NCBI GenBank assembly: GCA_900320415.1
Contig: ONSE01000174.1
Coordinates: 1 to 13,496 of the forward strand
Direction: 5' to 3'
From: an uncultured Eubacteriales bacterium
GTDB lineage: Bacteria; Bacillota; Clostridia; Oscillospirales; Acutalibacteraceae
DNA length: 13,496 nt
The notes beneath the pieces were generated by a model, which had not been told where the DNA came from, searched no databases, and saw nothing but the letters and a program-made list of their open reading frames with translations. Both the position numbers and the translations under genes were made by a program. Numbering within the stretch: the first letter of the stretch is position 1; every line of letters starts with the position of its first letter. This document shows, piece by piece, positions 1 to 5,743 of this stretch.

Positions 1-24
1 GAAATCGACGCAATCGCGGAGTGA
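1..24 (+). CDS. 3' end of an upstream gene (partial), possibly NusG domain II-type protein
   Basis: Read in the frame that starts at base 1, the first 24 bases encode EIDAIAE followed by TGA. The stop lies four bases before the next ATG, so the two genes were probably co-transcribed. Small NusG domain II proteins are often found immediately upstream of Gx-transporter genes in Clostridia and commonly end in a similar acidic 'DA(V/I)A' tail. The identity is therefore a guess from neighbourhood and seven residues. That this is the end of a real gene is likely, because its last codons carry the GGAG that serves the next start. Confidence 0.45.
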   Translation, partial: EIDAIAE

Positions 25-28
25 CGCC

Positions 29-532
29 ATGAGTGTAAAAAAATTGACAGAGCTTGCCGTTCTGACGGCGGCAGCACTGATTATTTTCATTATCGAGCTG
101 CAAATCCCCAATCCTTTTCCGGTTCCGGGCATCAAGCTGGGTCTCGCGAATATTATTACCGTCTACGCTGTTTATCACTACAAGCCGTATGAAACCGCTA
201 TGATCGTTGCGGTTCGGCTGCTGCTCGGCTCCATCTTCAGCGGCAATGTGTCTGCGCTGATTTACAGTGCGTCAGGCAGCTTTCTCTGCTTGCTGGGTAT
301 GCTGCTCCTGAAAAGAATGATCGATGAGAGGCATATATGGCTCTCCAGCGTGTTCGGCGCGGTGATGCACAATACGGGACAGATCATCGCCGCGATTCTG
401 TTGATGCAGACTGTACAGCTTATCGCGTATTATCCGTTTTTGCTTGTGTCGGGTTGTCTGGCAGGCGCCTTTACGGGGCTGTGCGCACAGCTGATTATTC
501 CCAGGCTGCGTGATATCAGACGAAAAAAATAA
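29..532 (+). CDS. Gx transporter family / heptaprenyl diphosphate synthase component I-like membrane protein
   Basis: The product is a 167-aa integral membrane protein resembling the Hpre_diP_synt_I / 'Gx transporter' family, which is related to substrate-binding S components of ECF transporters. Hydrophobic helices lie at about residues 8-26, 38-50, 56-72, 76-95, 105-127 and 133-156, and the C terminus is basic (RLRDIRRKK). The family-like signature P-G-I-K-L-G-L-A-N is at 33-41, and a conserved-looking M-H-N-T-G-Q stretch is at 113-118. The historical link to heptaprenyl diphosphate synthase rests on old naming; membrane topology fits small-molecule uptake better, and the substrate is unknown. 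The ATG is preceded by GGAG at 18-21, inside the end of the upstream gene, which suggests coupled translation. A strong hairpin with a T tract follows at 546-592. Family assignment is fairly confident; function is not. Confidence 0.8.
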   Translation: MSVKKLTELAVLTAAALIIFIIELQIPNPFPVPGIKLGLANIITVYAVYHYKPYETAMIVAVRLLLGSIFSGNVSALIYSASGSFLCLLGMLLLKRMIDERHIWLSSVFGAVMHNTGQIIAAILLMQTVQLIAYYPFLLVSGCLAGAFTGLCAQLIIPRLRDIRRKK

Positions 533-542
533 TCATGCAATA

Positions 543-568
543 ACCAAACTCTCCTTTCATCATACAAT
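543..568 (+). promoter_or_regulatory. Candidate mother-cell sigma (SigK/SigE-type) promoter for the sleC-like pair
   Basis: CATACAAT at 561-568 matches the SigE -10 consensus (CATACAHT) and largely fits the SigK -10 (CATAnnnTA, last base differing). AC at 543-544 sits 16 bases upstream, as the short SigK -35 requires. No housekeeping -35 is present. The expected start, around 574-576, falls inside the 3' arm of the inverted repeat, so this transcript would lack the sequestering 5' arm and start just before AAAGGAG. The consensus is recalled knowledge and the motif is short, so this is a hypothesis supported by the spore function of the downstream genes. Confidence 0.4.
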
Positions 569-592
569 GGAGTGATGAAAGGAGAGTTTTTT
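546..592 (+). terminator. 17-bp perfect inverted repeat plus T6; terminator that also contains the next gene's ribosome binding site
   Basis: AAACTCTCCTTTCATCA (546-562) and TGATGAAAGGAGAGTTT (573-589) are perfect reverse complements with a 10-base loop, and T587-592 follows. This is a textbook intrinsic terminator for the upstream gene. The 3' arm also contains the Shine-Dalgarno AAAGGAG of the gene starting at 593, while the 5' arm CTCTCCTTTC mimics the 16S anti-Shine-Dalgarno. Any read-through transcript would have that ribosome binding site locked in the stem. A sporulation-type -10 lies in the loop (separate entry). Confidence 0.8.
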
Positions 593-1021
593 ATGCCTGC
601 CAATAATAATCAGAGAATAACGGGAGAAACTCCGTTCAAGCCCGAGTACGATGAGTTCATCCGTGAGTACCGGGGACGCGGTTCCCTGAAGGTTCAAACC
701 AGCGTGGCGCAGGACGCCTTTCCCATTGAGGACGTATTTGTGGACGTTGCGCTGATTTACAAGGGAAACCGCTACTCTATCTATCACGATGTGACGGATT
801 CCTCCGGGATCGTCAACGAAATCGTTCTGCCGTCACGTCTGACAGAGGAAACGCAAACGCCTGAAAGCGCGGAGAAAGGTGAGCCTGTCTATCTTGTTTC
901 AGCGTTTCATCCGGGCTTTGAGGAAATCATTGACTGTCCCGTCACGATCCACGACCGCATTGAAACCATCCTGCCCATCAGCCTCAACCCCACCAACGGA
1001 AACACGGAGGATGCAGTATGA
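593..1021 (+). CDS. SleC-like prodomain encoded as a separate protein
   Basis: This 142-aa soluble protein without signal peptide resembles the N-terminal pro region of clostridial SleC. It has a small beta-rich, carboxypeptidase-regulatory-like core beginning SLKVQT at 31, S-G-I-V-N-E-I-V-L-P at 71-80 where SleC has 'SGQVTGLVLPAP', then a Y-x-V-x-A-x-x-P-G-F-E element (100-110) and I-L-P-I-S-L-N-P (126-133) near the end, which corresponds to the close of the SleC prodomain. ATG 593 is preferred over the in-frame GTG 572 and ATG 575 because AAAGGAG at 578-584 lies at proper spacing before it. The stop overlaps the next start as ATGA (1018-1021), giving translational coupling at near-equal amounts. 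In SleC the prodomain keeps the zymogen inactive until Csp proteases remove it; here it may act in trans as inhibitor or chaperone. The homology is my recollection of SleC, not a search. Confidence 0.6.
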   Translation: MPANNNQRITGETPFKPEYDEFIREYRGRGSLKVQTSVAQDAFPIEDVFVDVALIYKGNRYSIYHDVTDSSGIVNEIVLPSRLTEETQTPESAEKGEPVYLVSAFHPGFEEIIDCPVTIHDRIETILPISLNPTNGNTEDAV

Positions 1022-2355
1022 CTCCGGTAATTCCCGCTGAAATCACAGTGCATCTCGGACGCCCCAACACAGCAGCCGAAAACGTCACCGTTCCCTTTAC
1101 GGACTACATCAAGAACGTAGCCTCCAGTGAAATCTATCCCACCTGGCCGGAATCGGCGATTCGTGCGAATATCCTCGCTCAGATTTCCTTTGCCCTGAAC
1201 CGTGTGTATACGGAATACTACCGCAGCCGCGGCTATGACTTTGATATCACTTCCACCACCTTCAATGATCAGGCTTATGTCAAGGACGGTGAGGTATTTG
1301 AAAACATCAGCCGCATTGTTGATGAAATCTTTAACAACTACATTGTCCGCACAGGCAACGTCGAACCACTGTATGCGCAGTTTTGCGACGGCTACAACAC
1401 CACCTGCAACGGTCTGTCACAGTGGGGTACTGTCGTGCTCGCCAATCGGGGGATGTCGCCGCTGGAAATCCTGCGCTATTACTACGGGGACAACATCAGC
1501 CTTGTCTTCAACGCCCCTATCAGCGATAACACGCAATCTTATCCGGGCGTGGCACTGCGGAAGGGCAGCTTTGGCGACGATGTTGTCATCATCAAACGCG
1601 AGCTGAACCGTATCGCGCAGAATTATCCTGCCATCCCCAAGATCCAATTTATTAACGGCGTATTTGACGCGGAAACGGAAAACGCCGTCAAAGTCTTTCA
1701 GCAGATCTTCAGTCTGGAGCCTGACGGCATTGTCGGGAAAGCGACATGGTACAAAATCAAGCAGATATTCGGCGCGGTGAAGCAGCTTTCCGACCTGACC
1801 AGCGAGGGACTGACCATTTCGGAGGTATCGAGGCGATATACGCGTGAGCTGCGTCCCGGCAGTCAAGGACTGGATGTTGAGGCGCTGCAATACTACCTCG
1901 CGTTCATCGGTTATTTTTATCCCTACCTTCCCCCTATCCCGATCACGGGTTACTTCGGAGAACTGACAAGAGACGCCGTGTTTGCCTTTCAGAATTTCTA
2001 CGGCCTCCCCGTAACAGGTGTGGTAGACGCAAATGTATTCAACCGTGTGGAGCAGGTGTACCGTGAGGCAGTTGCGGAGCTTCCCGCCAATTACCAGAGC
2101 GCCATCGGTGAACCGTACCCCGGAAAGTTTCTTACGGAGGGCGACCGCGGAGATAGCGTGTACATCATCCAGGGCTATCTGAATAAGATCGGTCAGAATG
2201 TCCCCTCCATTCCCGTGATCGCGGTCGACGGCATTTTTGGACCCCGGACGAAAGCGGCGGTAATCGCGTTGCAGCAGTATCTCGGCATTGAGGAAACAGG
2301 CGCCATAGGACCGGTCGAGTGGGCGGAGATCATCACTCTGGGAAACAACCTTTAA
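1018..2355 (+). CDS. sleC: SleC-like spore cortex-lytic enzyme: SpoIID-like domain plus three peptidoglycan-binding repeats
   Basis: The 445-aa product lines up with the mature part of clostridial SleC, the germination enzyme that degrades cortex peptidoglycan. It begins at the prodomain junction (V-I-P-A-E-I-T-V-H; compare V-P-E-F-I-V-V-H in SleC). A SpoIID-like domain follows: D-Y-I-K-N-V-A-S-S-E-I-Y at 29-40, where E38 corresponds to the SpoIID catalytic glutamate, then SRGYDFDITSTT at 70-81 and LSQWG at 133-137. Three PG_binding_1-type repeats lie at about 180-250, 278-347 and 372-440, each with an 'LxxGxxGxxV' start and a 'DGxFGxxT...AVxxFQ' core. The SleC proteins I recall have fewer repeats. 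No signal peptide is present, as expected for a mother-cell protein deposited on the forespore. The start overlaps the upstream stop by four bases. SleC-like identity is well supported; bond specificity (transglycosylase or amidase) is not visible. Confidence 0.78.
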   Translation: MTPVIPAEITVHLGRPNTAAENVTVPFTDYIKNVASSEIYPTWPESAIRANILAQISFALNRVYTEYYRSRGYDFDITSTTFNDQAYVKDGEVFENISRIVDEIFNNYIVRTGNVEPLYAQFCDGYNTTCNGLSQWGTVVLANRGMSPLEILRYYYGDNISLVFNAPISDNTQSYPGVALRKGSFGDDVVIIKRELNRIAQNYPAIPKIQFINGVFDAETENAVKVFQQIFSLEPDGIVGKATWYKIKQIFGAVKQLSDLTSEGLTISEVSRRYTRELRPGSQGLDVEALQYYLAFIGYFYPYLPPIPITGYFGELTRDAVFAFQNFYGLPVTGVVDANVFNRVEQVYREAVAELPANYQSAIGEPYPGKFLTEGDRGDSVYIIQGYLNKIGQNVPSIPVIAVDGIFGPRTKAAVIALQQYLGIEETGAIGPVEWAEIITLGNNL

Positions 2356-2392
2356 AAATGACAGACAGCGGCCGAAACAGCCGCTGTCGTCA
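2354..2392 (-). terminator. Intrinsic terminator of metY
   Basis: GACAGCGGC (2364-2372) pairs with GCCGCTGTC (2380-2388), and TGAC/GTCA (2359-2362, 2389-2392) extends the stem past one bulged A. On the minus strand the stem is followed by TTTTT (2358-2354), so the orientation suits metY; no T run follows on the plus strand. It begins about 55 bases beyond the metY stop and may also reduce transcription from the convergent sleC-like gene. Confidence 0.75.
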
Positions 2393-2446
2393 GAGGACTA
2401 TGGTATCTTTATGGAAATCAAAGAGGATGGCATTGTTGTGTGACGA

Positions 2447-3742
2447 TCAAATAGAGTCGAAAGCTTCCTGTAAATCAAAGAGGATATCGTCAATATGCTC
2501 CGTACCGATGGAAAGACGGATGGTGTTGGGGCGGATCCCCTGCTCCAGGAGTTCTTCTTCATTGAGCTGGGAATGAGTGGTGGAAGCGGGATGGATAACA
2601 AGTGATTTCACATCCGCGACGTTTGCGAGAAGCGAGAATACCTGCAGATGGTCGATAAAGCGCTTTGCCTCTTCCTCGCCTCCCTTTACCTCAAAGGTAA
2701 AGATAGAGCCGCCGCCGTTGGGGAAATATTTATCGTAGAGAGCCTTATAGGGTGAGGTCTCAACGGAGGGATGATTGACTCTTTCAACCTTGGGATGATG
2801 CGTAAGAAACTCAATGACCTTTTTTGTGTTTTCCGCGTGACGTTCCACACGGAGAGAGAGCGTTTCCAATCCCTGCAGGAAGATAAAAGCGTGGAAGGGA
2901 GACAAGGTCGCGCCGGTGTCACGGAGCAGGATCGCTCTGATATAGGTGACGAATGCCGCACCGGGAGCCGCCTGTGTAAACACCGCGCCGTGATAGGACG
3001 GATTCGGAAGGGCGAACTGCGGGAACTTCCCGGAATCAGCCCAGTCGAACCTGCCGCTCTCGATGATTACGCCGCCGATCGCTGTGCCGTGGCCTCCGAT
3101 AAATTTGGTAGCGGAATGAACAACGATGTCCGCGCCGTATTCGATCGGACGAAGCAAATAAGGTGTCGCGAAGGTGCTGTCCACAACGAGAGGAATATGA
3201 TGTGCGTGAGCAACCTTGGCTAACGCTTCGATATCGATCAGATTGGAGTTGGGGTTGCCGAGTGTTTCGATATACAGCGCCTTGGTGTTCTCGTCAATCG
3301 CGTTTTCAAAGGCGCCTTCCTCGTCGGGATTCACGAACTTGGTCGTGATACCGTAATTGGGAAGCGTGTGTTCCAGAAGGTTGTAGGTGCCGCCGTAGAT
3401 GGTGTTCGCGGCAACAATGTTTTCTCCCGCTTTTGCGAGCGCCTGGATGGTGTAGCTGATAGCGGCAGCGCCGGAAGCAACAGCGAGCGCTGCCGAGCCT
3501 CCCTCTAATGCGGCGATTCTTTCCTCAAATACCGCCTGCGTGGGATTGGTCAGTCTGCCGTAGATGTTGCCGGGATCTCTCAGACCAAAGCGGTCTGCCG
3601 CGTGTTGGCTGTTATGGAAAACATAGGAGGTGCTGGCATAAATCGGGACCGCTCTCGCGTCCGTAACGGGATCCGACTGTTCCTGTCCTACGTGAAGCTG
3701 TTTGGTTTCAAATCTTAATTCTCTTTCTTTTAATGTGCTCAT
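2447..3742 (-). CDS. metY: O-acetylhomoserine aminocarboxypropyltransferase (O-acetylhomoserine sulfhydrylase)
   Basis: This 431-aa PLP enzyme of the Cys/Met metabolism family makes homocysteine from O-acetylhomoserine and sulfide, or methionine from methanethiol, in the cytoplasm. Visible signatures are N-I-Y-G-R-L-T-N-P-T (59-68, phosphate-binding Tyr and Arg), the G-G-S-A-A-L-A-V-A-S-G segment (81-91), V-V-D-S-T-F-A-T-P (186-194, Asp188 facing the PLP ring nitrogen) and S-A-T-K-F (210-214, Schiff-base Lys213). A length near 430 residues and the inserted segment after the lysine (GRFDWADSGKFPQF, 230-243) favour MetY over the shorter cystathionine gamma-synthase/lyase (about 380). Start ATG 3742 follows AAAGGAG (3752-3758) at nine bases. 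The gene is monocistronic with its own promoter (3893-3921), a 140-base leader with candidate regulation, and a terminator at 2354-2392. Confidence 0.93.
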   Translation of the reverse strand: MSTLKERELRFETKQLHVGQEQSDPVTDARAVPIYASTSYVFHNSQHAADRFGLRDPGNIYGRLTNPTQAVFEERIAALEGGSAALAVASGAAAISYTIQALAKAGENIVAANTIYGGTYNLLEHTLPNYGITTKFVNPDEEGAFENAIDENTKALYIETLGNPNSNLIDIEALAKVAHAHHIPLVVDSTFATPYLLRPIEYGADIVVHSATKFIGGHGTAIGGVIIESGRFDWADSGKFPQFALPNPSYHGAVFTQAAPGAAFVTYIRAILLRDTGATLSPFHAFIFLQGLETLSLRVERHAENTKKVIEFLTHHPKVERVNHPSVETSPYKALYDKYFPNGGGSIFTFEVKGGEEEAKRFIDHLQVFSLLANVADVKSLVIHPASTTHSQLNEEELLEQGIRPNTIRLSIGTEHIDDILFDLQEAFDSI

Positions 3743-3787
3743 GGTATATTTCTCCTTTATTATGTAGTATTTTGATTTTGTCTGCCG

Positions 3788-3827
3788 GATACATCAAAAC
3801 ATTCGTGTATCAAAACAGTATCTACAT
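3788..3827 (-). promoter_or_regulatory. metY leader: competing RNA helices
   Basis: In the minus-strand leader TTTTGAT occurs twice (3809-3815 and 3793-3799). Both copies can pair with the same ATCAAAA at 3770-3776, just upstream of the metY ribosome binding site. Pairing with the first copy is supported by ATGTAG/CTACAT (3822-3827 with 3762-3767), giving a long-range helix. Pairing with the second gives a short hairpin. A third helix, GATACA/TGTATC (3806-3811 with 3788-3793), overlaps both copies. No U-rich terminator accompanies these, so any control would act on translation. I do not see the conserved cores of a SAM riboswitch or a T-box. Confidence 0.45.
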
Positions 3828-3841
3828 AAAAAGCCGATCAT
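3794..3841 (-). CDS. Candidate 15-codon leader peptide of metY with two Cys codons
   Basis: The open frame MIGFLCRYCFDTRMF ends in TGA and lies in the metY leader about 50 bases upstream of the metY start. It has a proper Shine-Dalgarno (AGGAG, 3850-3854) eight bases before its ATG at 3841; a second in-frame ATG at 3847 would be too close to it. Cys codons (TGT) are at positions 6 and 9, and the frame runs through both TTTTGAT repeats that compete for the segment near the metY ribosome binding site. A sulfur-assimilation gene preceded by a Cys-containing short frame fits ribosome-mediated control. It is too short to be sure; conservation would decide. Confidence 0.45.
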   Translation of the reverse strand: MIGFLCRYCFDTRMF

Positions 3842-3892
3842 AATCATTACTCCTGTTTGCCTACCGTGTAAGTAGGTTTTTGATTCGCGACT

Positions 3893-3921
3893 ATCATATC
3901 ACATAATTCCTATCTTGTCAA
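3893..3921 (-). promoter_or_regulatory. Promoter of metY, with a dyad over the -35
   Basis: On the minus strand TTGACA (3916-3921) and TATGAT (3893-3898) are separated by 17 bases, close to the SigA consensus, with the start expected near 3886. The short dyad CCTAT-N7-ATAGG (3909-3913 and 3921-3925) overlaps the -35, a position where a repressor would act. The regulator is not identifiable. Confidence 0.8.
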
Positions 3922-4003
3922 TAGGTTTTTAGTATTTTCTTTTTATACTTTTTTCAATAACTAAAAAACACTTTCAAACTGGTTCCTTAAAGATTTCTGA
4001 AAC

Positions 4004-4045
4004 AGAAAAGGCACATAACCGTCCGTGTTCCGGTTATGTGCCTTT
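4004..4045 (-). terminator. Intrinsic terminator of mgtE
   Basis: AAAGGCACATAACCG (4007-4021) and CGGTTATGTGCCTTT (4031-4045) form a perfect 15-bp stem with a nine-base loop, four bases past the mgtE stop. On the minus strand the stem runs into CCTTTTC. Confidence 0.85.
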
Positions 4046-4048
4046 CAG

Positions 4049-5482
4049 CTATGCAAGCTGTAGAAACTGAATGAGGAAAATCCAGCTCAATCCGTAGTAG
4101 GTAACCACTGCCACAAGGTCATTCACCGTGGTGATCAACGGACCTGACGCGACAGCGGGATCGATATTGATTTTTTTGAAGAATAAGGGAATCAGCGTAC
4201 CCGTTGCGCTGGAAACCAGCATCGCGAGCAGAAGCGCCATTCCGATGCATCCGGATACAGAGAACGCAAAAAGGAAATCCCTTTGCTTGAAAAGCGCGAT
4301 ATACAGGCCGACAAATACAACAGAGATAACGCCCAGAATGATACCGTTGAACAAACCGACACGCGTTTCCTTCAAAACCAGACGCAGCTTCTGACGGAAG
4401 GACAGATTCTCGTCTGTCAGGACACGGATCGTCACCGCCAGAGACTGTGTGCCGACATTACCTGCCATATCCAGAATCAAGGATTGGAACGCCATAATCA
4501 TGGTAAGCTGCTCCACAACCTTTTCAAACGCCCCCACGACTGACGAAACGACAATTCCCAGTCCCAGCAGCGCGAGCAGCCAGGGAAGTCTTTTCTTGAT
4601 GCTCTGGAGCAGGGGTTCATTCAGGTCCTCTTCGGCGGTCAGACCCGCGAGTTTCGCGTAATCCTCACCCATTTCCTCGTCAATTACCTCGATGACGCTC
4701 TGCGCGGTGATAACGCCCAGAAATTTGTTATTGTTATCGAGGACAGGAATGGACGCCTCCGAATAGTCCTTTAACTGTTCAATACAATCGTCTATTGTTT
4801 CGTGCGCGTAAAGATACGGGAAGGACGTGACGGTGATGGAATCAAGCGTCATCCCGCTCTTGGCGGTAATCAAATCCTTGAGATCGATCGCGCCGCAGTA
4901 TTCTTCCTTTTCGTCTACTACAAAAATTGTGGAAATGTTGTCGTTATCCTCTGCCTGTGCGACAAGCTCGCTCATTGCCTGTTTGATCGTGAGGCTTTCC
5001 GAAATGACAATACAGTTTGTCGTCATTCTGCTGCCGATTTCGTCCTCGTCAAAGGAGGCAATCAGTCGGATGTCATTGCGGATTTCCGGCTTGAGTGCTT
5101 CGATGATCAGCGAGCGTTTTTCTTTTTCGATTTCCTTAAGAATATCGGCAGCAGTGTCGGTTTCCATTACAGAAATGACATTTGCCGCTTTTTTCAGATC
5201 CATCTCGTTGATATAAACGCTGGCGTCTTCTTCCTCCAGGTGCTCCAGCGCGTCAGCGAGCATTTCCTCCGTGCAAATGCGGTAGAGCTTCTTTCTTCCC
5301 TGTCGGCTGAGCTGCTCCATTACCTGGGCGATATCGTTGCCGTGGTAGTCCTCCAGCATATTTTGCGCGGCTTTCGGGGAATAGCTCCCCTGTATGATTT
5401 TGATGATTTCGTTTTCATAATCAGGTCTTTCGACCGATAAGGTATCATCGTACCTGATACCCGTTTTGATTTCCGCAGACAC
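4049..5482 (-). CDS. mgtE: Magnesium transporter MgtE
   Basis: MgtE is a homodimeric Mg2+-gated channel in the cytoplasmic membrane. The order of domains is complete: MgtE N superhelical domain (about 34-140), two CBS domains (about 150-205 and 212-270), an amphipathic connecting helix, then five membrane helices from about 300 to 475. The pore-forming region shows G-N-V-G-T-Q-S (341-347) and D-P-A-V-A-S-G-P (441-448), with the conserved Asp in T-T-V-N-D (455). I place the start at GTG 5482, giving 477 aa, because GGAGGAG (5489-5495) lies six bases upstream; an in-frame TTG at 5512 would be upstream of and across this site, and the first internal ATG is inside the N domain. Transcription most likely starts at 5708 and must pass a terminator hairpin (5530-5561), so expression looks conditional. 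MgtE genes often carry M-box riboswitches, but I cannot find that motif here. Confidence 0.95.
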   Translation of the reverse strand: MSAEIKTGIRYDDTLSVERPDYENEIIKIIQGSYSPKAAQNMLEDYHGNDIAQVMEQLSRQGRKKLYRICTEEMLADALEHLEEEDASVYINEMDLKKAANVISVMETDTAADILKEIEKEKRSLIIEALKPEIRNDIRLIASFDEDEIGSRMTTNCIVISESLTIKQAMSELVAQAEDNDNISTIFVVDEKEEYCGAIDLKDLITAKSGMTLDSITVTSFPYLYAHETIDDCIEQLKDYSEASIPVLDNNNKFLGVITAQSVIEVIDEEMGEDYAKLAGLTAEEDLNEPLLQSIKKRLPWLLALLGLGIVVSSVVGAFEKVVEQLTMIMAFQSLILDMAGNVGTQSLAVTIRVLTDENLSFRQKLRLVLKETRVGLFNGIILGVISVVFVGLYIALFKQRDFLFAFSVSGCIGMALLLAMLVSSATGTLIPLFFKKINIDPAVASGPLITTVNDLVAVVTYYGLSWIFLIQFLQLA

Positions 5483-5529
5483 CTTGTACTCCTCCGTTCT
5501 TATTGTTGTCAATAGAAACGGTTATGACG

Positions 5530-5561
5530 AAAAAATCCGCGCTGCCCTTGGGCAACGCGGA
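5530..5561 (-). terminator. Intrinsic terminator inside the mgtE leader (putative attenuator)
   Basis: On the minus strand TCCGCGTTGCCC (5561-5550) folds back on GGGCAGCGCGGA (5547-5536) and is followed by TTTTTT (5535-5530). The stem has up to 12 pairs with one G-U. It lies between the only good promoter and the mgtE start, 47 bases before the gene. GCGGAC (5617-5612) upstream can pair with GTCCGC (5562-5557) in its 5' arm, a possible antiterminator. It can also end transcripts of the deacetylase gene. Confidence 0.8.
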
Positions 5562-5708
5562 CGCAGAAAGCAGATCAATCAGCGCAACAAAGAGACGAAC
5601 GGTATAGCCGTGTCCGCCCGCTGAAAAAACGATATTTTGCTTCTTCGCTCGCATAACCCATAACTATCGCCGTTTGTCACTTCATTCACCTCACTTGTTT
5701 ATTGGTCT
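5562..5708 (-). ncRNA. Structured mgtE leader RNA, candidate metal-responsive element
   Basis: About 147 bases separate the predicted start from the terminator. ACGG-cg-ATAG (about 5674-5665) can pair with CTAT-a-CCGT (about 5606-5598), closing a domain that contains A-rich and G/C-rich elements. An alternative CGATA/TATCG pairing uses part of the same segment. The M-box core sequences that I know are absent, as are yybP-ykoY features. The existence of a long leader ending in a terminator is seen directly; a ligand-binding role is inference. Confidence 0.4.
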
Positions 5709-5714
5709 CGTCTT

Positions 5715-5743
5715 ATTGTAACACTTATGTACTGAAATGTCAA
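5715..5743 (-). promoter_or_regulatory. Promoter of mgtE
   Basis: On the minus strand TTGACA (5738-5743) and TACAAT (5715-5720) are spaced by 17 bases, near-perfect SigA. The -35 overlaps the TGA stop of the upstream deacetylase gene. The transcript should start near 5708, giving a leader of about 225 bases. Confidence 0.82.

Larger units (their letters stand above)
3743..4048. other. metY/mgtE intergenic region (306 bp)
   Basis: From right to left this gene-free stretch contains the mgtE terminator (4004-4045), an AT-rich stretch (about 3926-4003) in which I see no feature, the metY promoter, a small hairpin CCTAC/GTAGG (3872-3876 with 3860-3864), the candidate leader peptide and competing helices, and the metY ribosome binding site. 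Confidence 0.7.

Noticed and set aside
1202..1606. 134-codon plus-strand frame overlapping the sleC-like gene
   Set aside because: It is a shifted-frame shadow of a well-supported gene, with a Thr/Ala/Ser-rich composition and no ribosome site.
3743..3886. SAM riboswitch or T-box upstream of metY
   Set aside because: The leader is short and lacks the kink-turn/AAGAG-type core and the T-box TGGNACCGCG sequence; no intrinsic terminator is present.
5445..5654. 69-codon minus-strand frame in the mgtE leader
   Set aside because: No ribosome site precedes it, it runs straight through the terminator hairpin and across the mgtE start, and its sequence follows the RNA structure rather than a protein pattern. 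A shorter frame at 5575-5661 was rejected for the same reasons.
5483..5712. M-box (ykoK) riboswitch upstream of mgtE
   Set aside because: The expected conserved segments (GGTGAGGCTCC-like and CGCTGCTGCCC-like) are not found; only a partial GTGAGG occurs near 5694. Kept as an unclassified leader.
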